Assembly: GCA_910575055.1 (NCBI GenBank)
Contig: CAJTDC010000001.1
Span: forward strand, 310,001 to 374,000
From: Clostridia bacterium
GTDB taxonomy: Bacteria; Bacillota; Clostridia; Lachnospirales; Anaerotignaceae
Direction: 5' to 3'
Length of the DNA stretch: 64,000 nucleotides
Part shown: one piece after another, positions 17,822 to 26,074 of the stretch
Position numbering within the stretch: the stretch's first letter is position 1
Layout of the letters: each line of letters opens with the position of its first letter
Program-made: the position numbers and the translations under genes
The notes under the pieces: model-generated
Told to the model about the DNA's origin: nothing
Seen by the model: the letters and a program-made list of their open reading frames with translations, nothing else
Databases searched by the model: none

Positions 17822-18598
17822 ATGGACGATAATATGCTTTTAAATTTAGCATTAGATGCAGGAGAAATTATGTTAGCTGCTGGTGCAGAAACTCATAGAG
17901 TAGAAGATACTATGGAACGTATACTCTCTATGGGAGGAGAAAACCTTCCAGAAGCAATTACATTTTCAAATGTACTAATAGTAAGTATTCACAGTCCTCT
18001 TTCTGGCTGTCTTACTATGTCAAGAAAAGCACCTTCTCGTAGCACTGACTTTGCTAAAATATGCCGTGTTAATGATTTATCAAGACGTTTTACAGCAGGA
18101 GAAATTCCCATTGAGGAGGCTTATCAACAATTATATACCATATATAATGAACCGCTTTTCTCTGGTTTTTTAAATATACTTTCTTATGGTATTGCTTCTG
18201 GTGCTTTTACATTAATGTTGAAGGGTACTATAGGAGATAGTATAAGTGCTTTTATTACAGGTATTTTATTAGGGCTTTTTATGAGTTTTTTATCTCGAAA
18301 AAATGTACCTTATTTTTTGCGTTCTCTTTTTGGTGGTGCTTATACTGCAATATTTGCAATACTTTTTTATATTTCTGGATTAGGTAACCAGTACAGTTTA
18401 ATTATTGTAGGTAGTATTATGACATTGTTGCCTGGTGTTACATTAACAAATGCAATACGTGATGTTATGGAGTCTAACTTTTTAAGTGGTACTTCTAAAA
18501 TTATGGAAGCATTTTTAATCGCAACTTCTATTGCTGGAGGTGTTGGTATTATACTAACATTCTATCATAATATATTGTCTATGCTGGGAGGTATTTAA
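17822..18598 (+). CDS. Threonine/serine exporter-like protein, large subunit (ThrE N-terminal part, YjjP-like)
   Basis: The protein has 258 residues. The N-terminal soluble half carries the DUF1212/ThrE signature (LALDAGEIMLAAGAETHRVEDTM, then a catalytic-like region around HSPLSGCLTM). The C-terminal half has about five membrane helices. With the next gene it makes the split version of ThrE, which exports threonine, serine or, in some members, succinate. Three bases separate the two genes. A TATAAT at 17725-17730 may be the -10 box, but its -35 is poor. GGAGATG precedes the ATG. Confidence 0.87.
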   Translation: MDDNMLLNLALDAGEIMLAAGAETHRVEDTMERILSMGGENLPEAITFSNVLIVSIHSPLSGCLTMSRKAPSRSTDFAKICRVNDLSRRFTAGEIPIEEAYQQLYTIYNEPLFSGFLNILSYGIASGAFTLMLKGTIGDSISAFITGILLGLFMSFLSRKNVPYFLRSLFGGAYTAIFAILFYISGLGNQYSLIIVGSIMTLLPGVTLTNAIRDVMESNFLSGTSKIMEAFLIATSIAGGVGIILTFYHNILSMLGGI

Positions 18599-18601
18599 TT
18601 T

Positions 18602-19036
18602 ATGGAAGTGATATTTCAAATTGTAATGGCTTTTTTGGCTTGTATTGCATTTTCTATTATATTTAATGCTCCTAGAAAAGAATTACCTTTTTGTGGCATT
18701 TCTGGCAGTATTAGCTGGGGAGTTTACTTTTTTGTAAATCAGATACTTTCACAGCAAGTACTTGCTACATTTCTTGCAACATTGGTTGTTACAATTGTAT
18801 GTCGTTTTCTTTCTTCTATTCGTTTAGAACCTTCTACAATGTATCATATTGCAGGAATATTACCCCTTGTACCAGGTATGAATATTTATAATGCTATGTC
18901 GGGTATATTGAGTAATGACCTTCTATATTGTTTTGAGCAGGGTGTTATGGCTTTAAAATTAGCAGCAGCAATTGCTATAGGTTCTATACTAATATTGTCA
19001 CTACCTCAGTCTATGTTTCATATTCCTTCAAAATAG
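18602..19036 (+). CDS. Threonine/serine exporter-like protein, small subunit (DUF3815, YjjB-like)
   Basis: The protein has 144 residues and is almost entirely hydrophobic, with four to five helices. The family motif LPLVPGMNIYNAM is present, matching the LLPGVTLTNAIRD motif of the partner; these mark the repeated half of the ThrE fold. It should form a heteromeric exporter with the upstream gene. The ATG overlaps the partner's end region and has no strong RBS of its own, which suggests coupling. Confidence 0.87.
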   Translation: MEVIFQIVMAFLACIAFSIIFNAPRKELPFCGISGSISWGVYFFVNQILSQQVLATFLATLVVTIVCRFLSSIRLEPSTMYHIAGILPLVPGMNIYNAMSGILSNDLLYCFEQGVMALKLAAAIAIGSILILSLPQSMFHIPSK

Positions 19037-19127
19037 TACATAACTATATATCGAAATTTTATTTTCGTATAATTAATTTTATTAATATACTAAGTATTAA
19101 GGTAATGAAACAAAGGAGCATTTGTGT

Positions 19128-20219
19128 ATGAAAAACTTTTTAAAACAAAACAGAGTATTATTAAATCACATTAGTATATTACTAATTACAATACTTTCTG
19201 TTTATATTTTTTTTCAATATTTATTTCAATTTATAGCACCTTTTTTTATAGGTTGGCTATTTAGTTTATTATTTGTACCATTTGTAAATTTTTTGGAAAA
19301 AAAAGCAAACATTCCTCGTTGGATAGGAAGTTTTCTATCTATATTGCTTTTTATTGGATTTTTTGCTGTCATTGTATTTGGCTTATGGAAAAAGTTATAT
19401 ATCGAAGCACAGCTTTTTTATCAAAATCTGCCTTTTTATATTGAAGATTTACAAATTTCAATACAAAAAATATCTAACAATGTAGATAATATTGTGCAGC
19501 ATTTTCCTGTAGATTTACGTCCTTATTTAGCTTCCTCTTTAGATGCTTTTTTAGGCGTTTTACCTTCTATCATACAAAGCGGAGGAAGTCAATCTTTTAA
19601 TATATTAAAGGCAATACCAAACATTGTTATGATTATTATTGTAGCATTAATTTCGGCATACTTTTTTACAAAAGATAAAGAATTAATTTCAGCTTTTTTT
19701 CGTAAACATTTTCATACATTATTTGAGGGACAACTTAAACAAGCAAAAGAACAATTAAAATATTCTATATTAGGTTACATCAAAACACAATGTATATTAA
19801 TGTTTTATACATTTGCTATTTGTATTATAGGGTTGTTATTACTTCATTCTCCTTATGCACTGCTTTTAAGTGTTATGATTAGTTTCATTGATGCTCTTCC
19901 CTTTTTTGGAAGTGGTTTTATATTATGGCCAGGTGCTGTAATTTATATGATTATAGGAAAACCTTCTATTGCTGTAGGTTATATTATTATATATCTTTGT
20001 GTTAATTTTATGAGGCAAATTATGCAGCCTAAAATATTAGGTACACAAATAGGACTTCACCCTTTATTGATACTAATTTCAATGTATATTGGGCTAAAAT
20101 GTATTGGATTTTTGGGCATGATTATAGGCCCTATACTTGCTGTACTACTCAAAGCAGTTTATCAGGCAAGTGAAACAGTAGATGTTGAAAAACTACTTTA
20201 TCAAAATAAACATAAATAA
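19128..20219 (+). CDS. ytvI: AI-2E family transporter, sporulation membrane protein YtvI-like
   Basis: The protein has 363 residues from the ATG at 19128, nine bases behind AAAGGAG; a TTG two codons earlier is too close to that site. It has about eight hydrophobic segments with a large soluble helical loop (about 85-150) between helices 3 and 4, as in the AI-2E/UPF0118 family. The segment IDALPFFGSGFILWPGAVIYMIIG and the later QPKILGTQIGLHPLLILISMYIG are family signatures. The divergence fits the YtvI branch found in spore formers, whose precise role is unknown. The gene is alone between the ThrE pair and a terminator. Confidence 0.8.
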   Translation: MKNFLKQNRVLLNHISILLITILSVYIFFQYLFQFIAPFFIGWLFSLLFVPFVNFLEKKANIPRWIGSFLSILLFIGFFAVIVFGLWKKLYIEAQLFYQNLPFYIEDLQISIQKISNNVDNIVQHFPVDLRPYLASSLDAFLGVLPSIIQSGGSQSFNILKAIPNIVMIIIVALISAYFFTKDKELISAFFRKHFHTLFEGQLKQAKEQLKYSILGYIKTQCILMFYTFAICIIGLLLLHSPYALLLSVMISFIDALPFFGSGFILWPGAVIYMIIGKPSIAVGYIIIYLCVNFMRQIMQPKILGTQIGLHPLLILISMYIGLKCIGFLGMIIGPILAVLLKAVYQASETVDVEKLLYQNKHK

Positions 20220-20224
20220 ATATA

Positions 20225-20264
20225 AAAAAGGCTTCTCTATATCATAGGAGTAAAGCCTTTTTCT
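20225..20264. terminator. Convergent intrinsic terminator
   Basis: AAAAAGGCTT (20225-20234) pairs with AAGCCTTTTT (20253-20262). The A and T tracts make it usable in both directions, for ytvI and for the minus-strand gene ending at 20270. Confidence 0.82.
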
Positions 20265-20269
20265 ATATA

Positions 20270-20623
20270 TCAAAAATATTCCAATTTATATTTAATAAAA
20301 TCAATATCGTCATCAATATAATCTCTTTCATTTTCTGATAAAAGATTTTTTAATAAAGTAAAAGTATATAGCTCTATTAGTTTTTTATATTCATTTTTAA
20401 AGAGTTGTTTGACTTCTTGTTGTATATCTTCTTTCATATATCTTGTTACCTGAACTAAAATGGTACTATAAAAAGCTAATGATTTTACAGTATTTTCTGA
20501 TAATGGTAAAGTAAAATCTACAAAGCACCTTGCTGCTGCTTTGATATAAGTAAATTCTTCTTCACAAACATATTTATAAAAATATTCCATTGCTAAAAAT
20601 TTATATTCAAAAAATTCACTCAT
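20270..20623 (-). CDS. Small helical protein of unknown function
   Basis: I do not recognise this 117-residue protein. It is rich in Tyr, Phe, Glu and Lys, has no signal peptide or membrane helix, and is predicted to be all alpha. It contains AAARCFVDFTLPLSENTVKS and an acidic C-terminal stretch with DYIDDDIDFIK. It lies 25 bases downstream of the serpin gene on the same strand and before a shared terminator, so it is probably cotranscribed with the serpin. A cytoplasmic role is likely, since export signals are absent. Confidence 0.65.
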   Translation of the reverse strand: MSEFFEYKFLAMEYFYKYVCEEEFTYIKAAARCFVDFTLPLSENTVKSLAFYSTILVQVTRYMKEDIQQEVKQLFKNEYKKLIELYTFTLLKNLLSENERDYIDDDIDFIKYKLEYF

Positions 20624-20648
20624 AAATAATACCCCTTATACTTTTATA

Positions 20649-22211
20649 TTATTGTTTTGCTGTGACATATTGCCCTATAAAAAGCACCTCTTCTGTATCA
20701 TATGAGTGTACTGTAATCATATAAATAAAAGGTCTGTCTGCTTTAAATATTACTGGTTCTTCCATATTCATTCCTCTACTAGCAGATACTGTACCACTCG
20801 CTGCTTCTGTTCCTTGTTCATTTACTATAATTTTTGTTTTTTGTAACACATCTGATATACAAATTTGATTACTTTCTGTATACATATCACAGAAATCATT
20901 GTCATTTTGGAACATTGCATTGATACCCATTGCTTTTAATGTATCCTTAAAATCGTATTGTTCTTCTGTAGTAAATTTTGGCATAGTGATTTTTACTTTC
21001 AGTCTTTCTTGAAAACTAAGCAATGTATTTATGGTATCATTATCAAGTGTCAATTCTTTTCCTTTTTCAGGCAAAAATAAATACATAGTATACTTTCTGT
21101 CACTATAAGGCAAACCTAACATTTGCCAACCATTTGCCTCGCAATAATAAGGTTCACTATTTGGTGTTCCGTTTATAAAATCAGTTTCTGACTGTGTATT
21201 ATCTATATTATAAAAAATATCTTTTTTGGTATTTTTATTTTGAAATTCTTCTTCCCAACTACATTTAAAATAAGTTGTGTTAATTAAAGCTGTTTGAAAA
21301 TTTGCATCTGAAATCATATTTTTTAACATACCATTTGTTTGTTGTTCTATCCATTTATTTATAATTGTTACTGCTGTATCTGGTGTGACAACATTCGCCA
21401 CTCCTTTAAAAACAGATTGTATACGATTGTTAAAATTTTCATTAAAAATAGTATCCTTTGTATTTTGTGTATTGCGGTTATACCACAAACTATTTGCAAA
21501 ATAAATACTACCTTGATTATCATTTAAATTTTCATAATCTGTTCTTCTTTCTTCTACTTTCCAATTTAATACCTCTGAAACAAATTGATTGCATTGTTCT
21601 ATATTAGAATATCCTAATGTATTTAATATTTCCTGTTGTGTTTGTCCTGTTGTACCATTTGCTATCATAGCTAATGACATTTTCATACTAATAGGAGAAA
21701 TTACACCATTTTTATTTTTTTCTACTACATTTAATAGCGAAATGCTGTTATTAAAATTATTCTTTTTAAATGTTTTGCTACTACTTGAAATTCGTAATGT
21801 TTTTTTGCCGTTATTTTGTATTTCTCTTATATCAATAGACATTAAATCATAAAAAGCATTAAGATTTACATAAGATATACCATTTATATTTTTTATATTA
21901 AATATTCCTGCAGGTTTTCCGTGTACAAAAATTGTATTCATATCCAAACGATATTCTATTTTCTTTCCAAATTTATCTGTTAATGTAATAACAGAAGGAG
22001 TATAATCTACTGTATAACCAATCTGTTCTGCACATTCCCTTAGTGGTATAAAATAAATATTATCTTCTACATAAATAGCATTGTCTAATTTCGCATTTCT
22101 ACCTAAATAATATAAATCTACATCTGCCTTTTCCATAGCGAATGTTGTAGTGTAGCAGCTTCCCAATATTCCCAAACAAACTAGCATTGTTTTAAAAAAT
22201 TTCTTTTTCAT
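20649..22211 (-). CDS. Secreted serpin with N-terminal copper-amine-oxidase-type domain
   Basis: The protein has 520 residues. A signal peptide (about 1-25, ending TTTFA) is followed by a copper amine oxidase N-terminal-like domain (about 30-145; IYVEDNIYFIPLRECAEQIGY and YVNLNAFYDLM), a module common on secreted clostridial proteins. A complete serpin follows (about 158-518). The serpin hinge is well kept: NEQGTEAASGT (464-474), with small residues from P12 to P9 and Thr at P8. Later ADRPFIYMI and FIGQYV match the C-terminal strands. Counting from the hinge Gly (P15) puts P1 at Met481 and P1' at Asn482. An inhibitory, elastase- or chymotrypsin-type target is inferred. The RBS is GAAGGGAG. 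Confidence 0.9.
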   Translation of the reverse strand: MKKKFFKTMLVCLGILGSCYTTTFAMEKADVDLYYLGRNAKLDNAIYVEDNIYFIPLRECAEQIGYTVDYTPSVITLTDKFGKKIEYRLDMNTIFVHGKPAGIFNIKNINGISYVNLNAFYDLMSIDIREIQNNGKKTLRISSSSKTFKKNNFNNSISLLNVVEKNKNGVISPISMKMSLAMIANGTTGQTQQEILNTLGYSNIEQCNQFVSEVLNWKVEERRTDYENLNDNQGSIYFANSLWYNRNTQNTKDTIFNENFNNRIQSVFKGVANVVTPDTAVTIINKWIEQQTNGMLKNMISDANFQTALINTTYFKCSWEEEFQNKNTKKDIFYNIDNTQSETDFINGTPNSEPYYCEANGWQMLGLPYSDRKYTMYLFLPEKGKELTLDNDTINTLLSFQERLKVKITMPKFTTEEQYDFKDTLKAMGINAMFQNDNDFCDMYTESNQICISDVLQKTKIIVNEQGTEAASGTVSASRGMNMEEPVIFKADRPFIYMITVHSYDTEEVLFIGQYVTAKQ

Positions 22212-22597
22212 TCATACATACTCCCTTCGTATTTCATACATCATTTACTATATGACAAATTATAACATAATTTTACTATAGAATTATTACAAAATTCTTA
22301 CGATTTCAGTGGTGTTATTATTGCTTGTATGATTTTATATTGTTAAATATTTATCAATATTTTATTTTTATATTTTTGTATTATATTCACTAAAAAATAC
22401 TATATGACTATGCTATTGTTTTTGTATTTTATGTAACACTATTTGTATTAATAAAAAAACATTTATTCAATATAGATAATCTCTATGATATTTATTTAGA
22501 GATTTTGTTATATTGTATTGAAAAATGTATTGTTTTTTGCTATAATTTTGTTATTATATTATTTATCGAAAAGATAAAATTGAAGGGGTTGGACACA
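22212..22597. other. Divergent intergenic region (386 bases)
   Basis: The very AT-rich gap lies between the serpin (minus) and the chemoreceptor (plus). A minus-strand extended -10 (TGT-TATAAT; hexamer at 22264-22259) probably serves the serpin. The chemoreceptor promoter is listed separately. Nothing else stands out in 22265-22517. Confidence 0.5.
22518..22546 (+). promoter_or_regulatory. Consensus SigA promoter of the chemoreceptor gene
   Basis: TTGAAA (22518-22523), a 17-base spacer and TATAAT (22541-22546). This is a housekeeping promoter rather than a SigD flagellar one (no GCCGATAA-type -10). Confidence 0.8.
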
Positions 22598-24616
22598 ATG
22601 AGAACGAAAAAAAAATTTATTAGTTTACGCTTCAAAATGTTAGGGGGAATACTACTACCAAACCTTATTGTATTTATATTAACAGGTATGTTTATTACAA
22701 ATTCTGTTGGAAATTCTACACAAAACCTCATAGTAGAACAATTATCTGCTGATGCCATTGCAGTTTCTAATGAGGCAAATGAATTCTTTTCACAGCATAT
22801 TGCGAAAGTAGAAACGATTGCGGCAGATTGCAATATTGAACAATTATTACTTCAAACACCACCAAATACAGCACTAGCTGATGCACCTTTATTTCCTTCT
22901 GTCCAACAAACTATAACAAAACAACAACAAATAGACTCTGATACAGTATTATCTGTTTTTATTGCTGATGTTGACTCAGCACAATTTATGATGTCTGATG
23001 GCTATATTACAGGTCCTAATTATGATATTGCTTCTAGACCTTGGTATGAAGCAGTTACTTCTAATAAAACATTTATTACATTGCCTTATATAGATATTAA
23101 TACAGGCAAAACTGTAGTTACAATCGCTGCTCCTATTACAGAAACAAATACAGATAATGTAATAGGTGTTTCTGCTATTGATATGAGTTTAGACAGTATT
23201 GTTAAAATTATGAATAATTACATAGTAGGGGATACTGGTTTTTTAGTTTGTTTAGGGCCAGCAGGAACAATATTGTATCACCCAAATAGTGCATATGTAA
23301 ATCAAAATTTCTCAGAAACAAATTTTTCATCTGATATGAAATCTGCAGTTTCAAATGATGCTTTTGGTGATTATACTTTTAGTATTGATAATACAGAATA
23401 TTATGGTTCTTTAACTGAAATTGGCGATACTGGATTTATGGTATTAACTTGTATGCCTGAAGATGAAGCAATGGCTGTTCATAAAAGCATTACAAAACAA
23501 ATTGATGGAGCATTTTTTATTAGTTTAATTATAATGGCAATTTGTGTTTTCATACTTTCCAAAATGATTATAAGACCTTTGGTATCATTAAGAAATATAG
23601 CACAATCTATTGCAGAGGGCAATTTAGATGTTACAATGGACGTTCATTCTTCTGATGAAACAGGTCAAGTTTCTGTTGCATTTTCTAAAACAGTAGAACA
23701 ACTAAAAAAATATATTGTTTATATAAATGAAATTGCAAATGTATTAAGTCAAATTTCATTGGGCAATCTTGTTTTTACACTTGAAAATGACTATACAGGA
23801 GAATTTTCTAAAATTAAAGATTCTCTTTTAGAAATTAGAACAAATTTAACAACTACATTAAGCCATGTTTCAAGGTCTTCTGACAAAGTATTAGAAAACT
23901 CTATGCATATGTCTGATAATGCACTTGCTTTGGCACAAGGGGCTACAGAACAGGCAAGTGCAGTAGAACAACTTGCCGCTTCTCTTAATGATGTTTCTCA
24001 CCATGTAGAAATCAGTGCACAAAGAGCAGAAAATGCAAATCAACAGGCTATTTCTGTAGGAGAGCATATTAGTATTAGTGATAAAAAAATGAAGGAAGTG
24101 TTATATTCTATACAACATATTAACGAATTTTCTTCCCAAATTGAAGCAATTATTAAAACGATTGAAGATATTGCTTTCCAAACAAATATACTTGCTTTGA
24201 ATGCCGCTGTAGAAGCTGCTAGAGCAGGTACAGCAGGAAAAGGATTTGCTGTTGTTGCAGATGAAGTGCGAAACCTTGCAGGAAAAAGTGCAGAAGCTGC
24301 TAAAAATACAACACAGTTAATTATACAAACAATAGAAGCTGTTGCAGATAGTACAAAAATTGCTCATACTGCTGCTTTTGCTATGAATGAAGTAGTCGCA
24401 GGAGCAAACTCTATTATTGCAGAATTAAATGAAATTTCAAAAATGTCATCAGAACAGTCTAATGCTATATCACAAATTACAATAGGCATTGAACAAATTT
24501 CTTCTGTAGTATCTACAAACTCTGCTTCTGCTGAAGAAACCTCTGCCGCTGTAAATGTGCTTTCTTCACAAGCAAAAATAATGGAAAAAGAAATTAAAAG
24601 ATTTAAACTTTCTTAA
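22598..24616 (+). CDS. Methyl-accepting chemotaxis protein with dCache sensor
   Basis: The start is the ATG nine bases after GAAGGGG, downstream of the promoter, giving 672 residues. The order is: membrane helix 1 (about 15-38), a periplasmic double-Cache sensor (about 40-300, with [11 protein letters not shown] and [14 protein letters not shown] motifs), membrane helix 2 (about 310-330), a HAMP domain ([22 protein letters not shown]), a second HAMP-like stretch, and the signalling domain with the conserved hairpin tip ending in [15 protein letters not shown] and [12 protein letters not shown]. dCache sensors often bind amino acids or other small metabolites. No che or flagellar genes are in the window. 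Confidence 0.93.
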   Translation: MRTKKKFISLRFKMLGGILLPNLIVFILTGMFITNSVGNSTQNLIVEQLSADAIAVSNEANEFFSQHIAKVETIAADCNIEQLLLQTPPNTALADAPLFPSVQQTITKQQQIDSDTVLSVFIADVDSAQFMMSDGYITGPNYDIASRPWYEAVTSNKTFITLPYIDINTGKTVVTIAAPITETNTDNVIGVSAIDMSLDSIVKIMNNYIVGDTGFLVCLGPAGTILYHPNSAYVNQNFSETNFSSDMKSAVSNDAFGDYTFSIDNTEYYGSLTEIGDTGFMVLTCMPEDEAMAVHKSITKQIDGAFFISLIIMAICVFILSKMIIRPLVSLRNIAQSIAEGNLDVTMDVHSSDETGQVSVAFSKTVEQLKKYIVYINEIANVLSQISLGNLVFTLENDYTGEFSKIKDSLLEIRTNLTTTLSHVSRSSDKVLENSMHMSDNALALAQGATEQASAVEQLAASLNDVSHHVEISAQRAENANQQAISVGEHISISDKKMKEVLYSIQHINEFSSQIEAIIKTIEDIAFQTNILALNAAVEAARAGTAGKGFAVVADEVRNLAGKSAEAAKNTTQLIIQTIEAVADSTKIAHTAAFAMNEVVAGANSIIAELNEISKMSSEQSNAISQITIGIEQISSVVSTNSASAEETSAAVNVLSSQAKIMEKEIKRFKLS

Positions 24617-24624
24617 AAATATAA

Positions 24625-24664
24625 AAAAACTGACATATTTCAAAAAATATGTCAGTTTTTTTAT
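24625..24664. terminator. Bidirectional terminator between chemoreceptor and RNase P RNA
   Basis: A 16-bp perfect stem (24625-24640 with 24645-24660) has a four-base loop. T tracts flank it on both strands, so it ends the chemoreceptor mRNA and also the RNase P RNA. Confidence 0.9.
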
Positions 24665-24666
24665 TT

Positions 24667-25000
24667 GAGCAAGTCTGTAAGCCGGGTTCTGTCGTGAATG
24701 GTCATCTATCTTGGTATACTGTCACCAGTATCATCATGCGGCTTTTTACGGAACAGAACGAGCCATTCTTTTATGTTCCTTTCGCCTTGCTTCAAGTGGG
24801 GTTTACATAGCCTTTACTGTTACCAGCAAAGCGGTGGGCTTTTACTCCACCTTTCCACCCTTACCTACATAATATAGGCGGTTTATTTCTGTTGCACTTT
24901 CCTTAGAGTCGCCTCCACCAGCCGTTAACTGGCACTCTGCTCTATGAAGCCCGGACTTTCCTCACTTTTTTTAAAAAAAGTGCGACCATTTAACTTACTC
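24667..25000 (-). ncRNA. rnpB: RNase P RNA, type A
   Basis: The RNA is about 334 nucleotides on the minus strand and is the catalytic part of the enzyme that matures tRNA 5' ends. The universal 5' core GGAAAGTCCGGGCTTC and the GCAGAGTGCCAG segment are present. Further in come GGAAAGTGCAACAGAAA and AACCGCC; the 3' core ACAGAACCCGGCTTAC is also there. The ends are set by P1 pairing of GAGTAAGT (5') with ACTTGCTC (3'). The layout is the ancestral type A, as in Clostridia, not the Bacillus type B. The 5' end fits the promoter at 25007-25036. Confidence 0.96.
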
Positions 25001-25006
25001 TTATTT

Positions 25007-25036
25007 ATTATATGTTATATATTTTACTTTTGTCAA
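25007..25036 (-). promoter_or_regulatory. Consensus SigA promoter of rnpB
   Basis: On the minus strand TTGACA (25036-25031), an 18-base spacer and TATAAT (25012-25007). The -10 is seven bases from the inferred RNA start. Confidence 0.85.
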
Positions 25037-25068
25037 TTATTTTCGTACTGCTGTTTTATTTTCCTATT

Positions 25069-25515
25069 TCATTTTTTACTATTATTACTTTCTAAAAATG
25101 ATTTTGAAAATTTATAGTGAAAATTGTGCATTCTTTCCCTTAAATAAAATCAATGTACTTCTGTATAGATTTGATTACAATTTACTTTTATTTACGTACA
25201 GCCAAAATCTTTTGCAATTTGACAGGTATTATAAAACATCTCTTTTCCTCTGCCTTTATTTCTGTATAATCTATCTACAGCAAATTCCATAATTTCTGCA
25301 ATACATTCGCAATGATGAAGTTGCTGTTCAAATCTTAAATTTAAAACACTCACTACAACATCATTACATTCACAAACGATACAATAATACTGTTTATGAT
25401 TTATTTGTTGTTGATATATTTTATAGAATTTGTCAAATGGAAGCTGTTTACATTCCATATCACAAATCATAGCATAAATCTTTTCACAATTATTTATCGT
25501 TGCTTTTCCATACAT
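25069..25515 (-). pseudogene. GNAT-family N-acetyltransferase, broken by two in-frame stops
   Basis: The intact-looking part starts at the ATG behind AAGGAAG and reads as a GNAT enzyme: an N-terminal MYGKATINNCEKIY, then CECNDVVVSVLNLRFEQ, and the acetyl-CoA loop RLYRNKGRGKEMF. It meets a TAA at 25194-25192. Reading on in the same frame gives KVNCNQIYTEVH, a TGA at 25152-25150, then FYLRERMHNFHYKFSKSF, which is the expected GNAT C-terminus. The frame ends at 25069. Both stops can be explained by single C-to-T changes (CAA to TAA and CGA to TGA). The gene is recently dead, or produces only a truncated 107-residue protein. Confidence 0.85.
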
Positions 25516-25579
25516 AAATACACTTCCTTTTTTATTTTTCGTTTTCATTTTATCATAGGCATTTTACTGCTTCAACATA

Positions 25580-25608
25580 TTGTATTTAATACTATTTTAT
25601 GTTAAAAT
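25580..25608 (+). promoter_or_regulatory. Likely SigA promoter of the 25636 gene
   Basis: TTGTAT (25580-25585), a 17-base spacer and TAAAAT (25603-25608), 28 bases before the ATG. Confidence 0.55.
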
Positions 25609-25635
25609 TTTCACTGATAGGAGGAATAGCAAATA

Positions 25636-26034
25636 ATGGAATGTACTATATTTTATGAAAGTTGGCAAATGCAGTGTTGTGGTACAGAATTTAAAATTGG
25701 TGATGTCATTGAATGGATAGTATGTACTTCAGAAAATTTTACTCCTGCTAACATCAATATAGATTATTTTTACGAAGCACATAGTAATAAATGGAAAACA
25801 TTATTTGTTTTGTCTGGTACAATATCAGAGATACAATTATTTTATCAAAAATATATTCCTTCTCCTAACAATAAAAGATTTCTTATTCCTTCCCATCAAT
25901 TTATTATAGAAAACGTTGAAAATATAGATGGTTGGGAAGAAAATAAAAATGATATGGAGTTTAGCGGATATATTGTAAAAATAAATAATTATTCTGTTCG
26001 TAATGCAAAAAAGCAAGATATTACTTATATATAA
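25636..26034 (+). CDS. Hypothetical protein, resembles DUF6578-type proteins
   Basis: The protein has 132 residues and is soluble, with no signal peptide. The N-terminal pattern YESWQMQCCGTEFKIGD with VIEWIV resembles the DUF6578 family (ESWQMxCCGxxF) known mainly from Actinobacteria. The match is from memory of that motif and should be treated as tentative. The Cys-Cys pair could bind metal or act in redox, but this is not shown. It has its own promoter and AGGAGG site and is convergent with the kinase gene. Confidence 0.6.
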   Translation: MECTIFYESWQMQCCGTEFKIGDVIEWIVCTSENFTPANINIDYFYEAHSNKWKTLFVLSGTISEIQLFYQKYIPSPNNKRFLIPSHQFIIENVENIDGWEENKNDMEFSGYIVKINNYSVRNAKKQDITYI

Positions 26035-26039
26035 TATAA

Positions 26040-26069
26040 AAAGAGCAGTAAAAACACTGCTCTTTATTA
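26040..26069. terminator. Convergent intrinsic terminator
   Basis: AAAGAGCAGT pairs with ACTGCTCTTT around a six-base loop (26050-26055), between the 25636 gene and the minus-strand kinase gene. Confidence 0.82.
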
Positions 26070-26074
26070 TTTTA

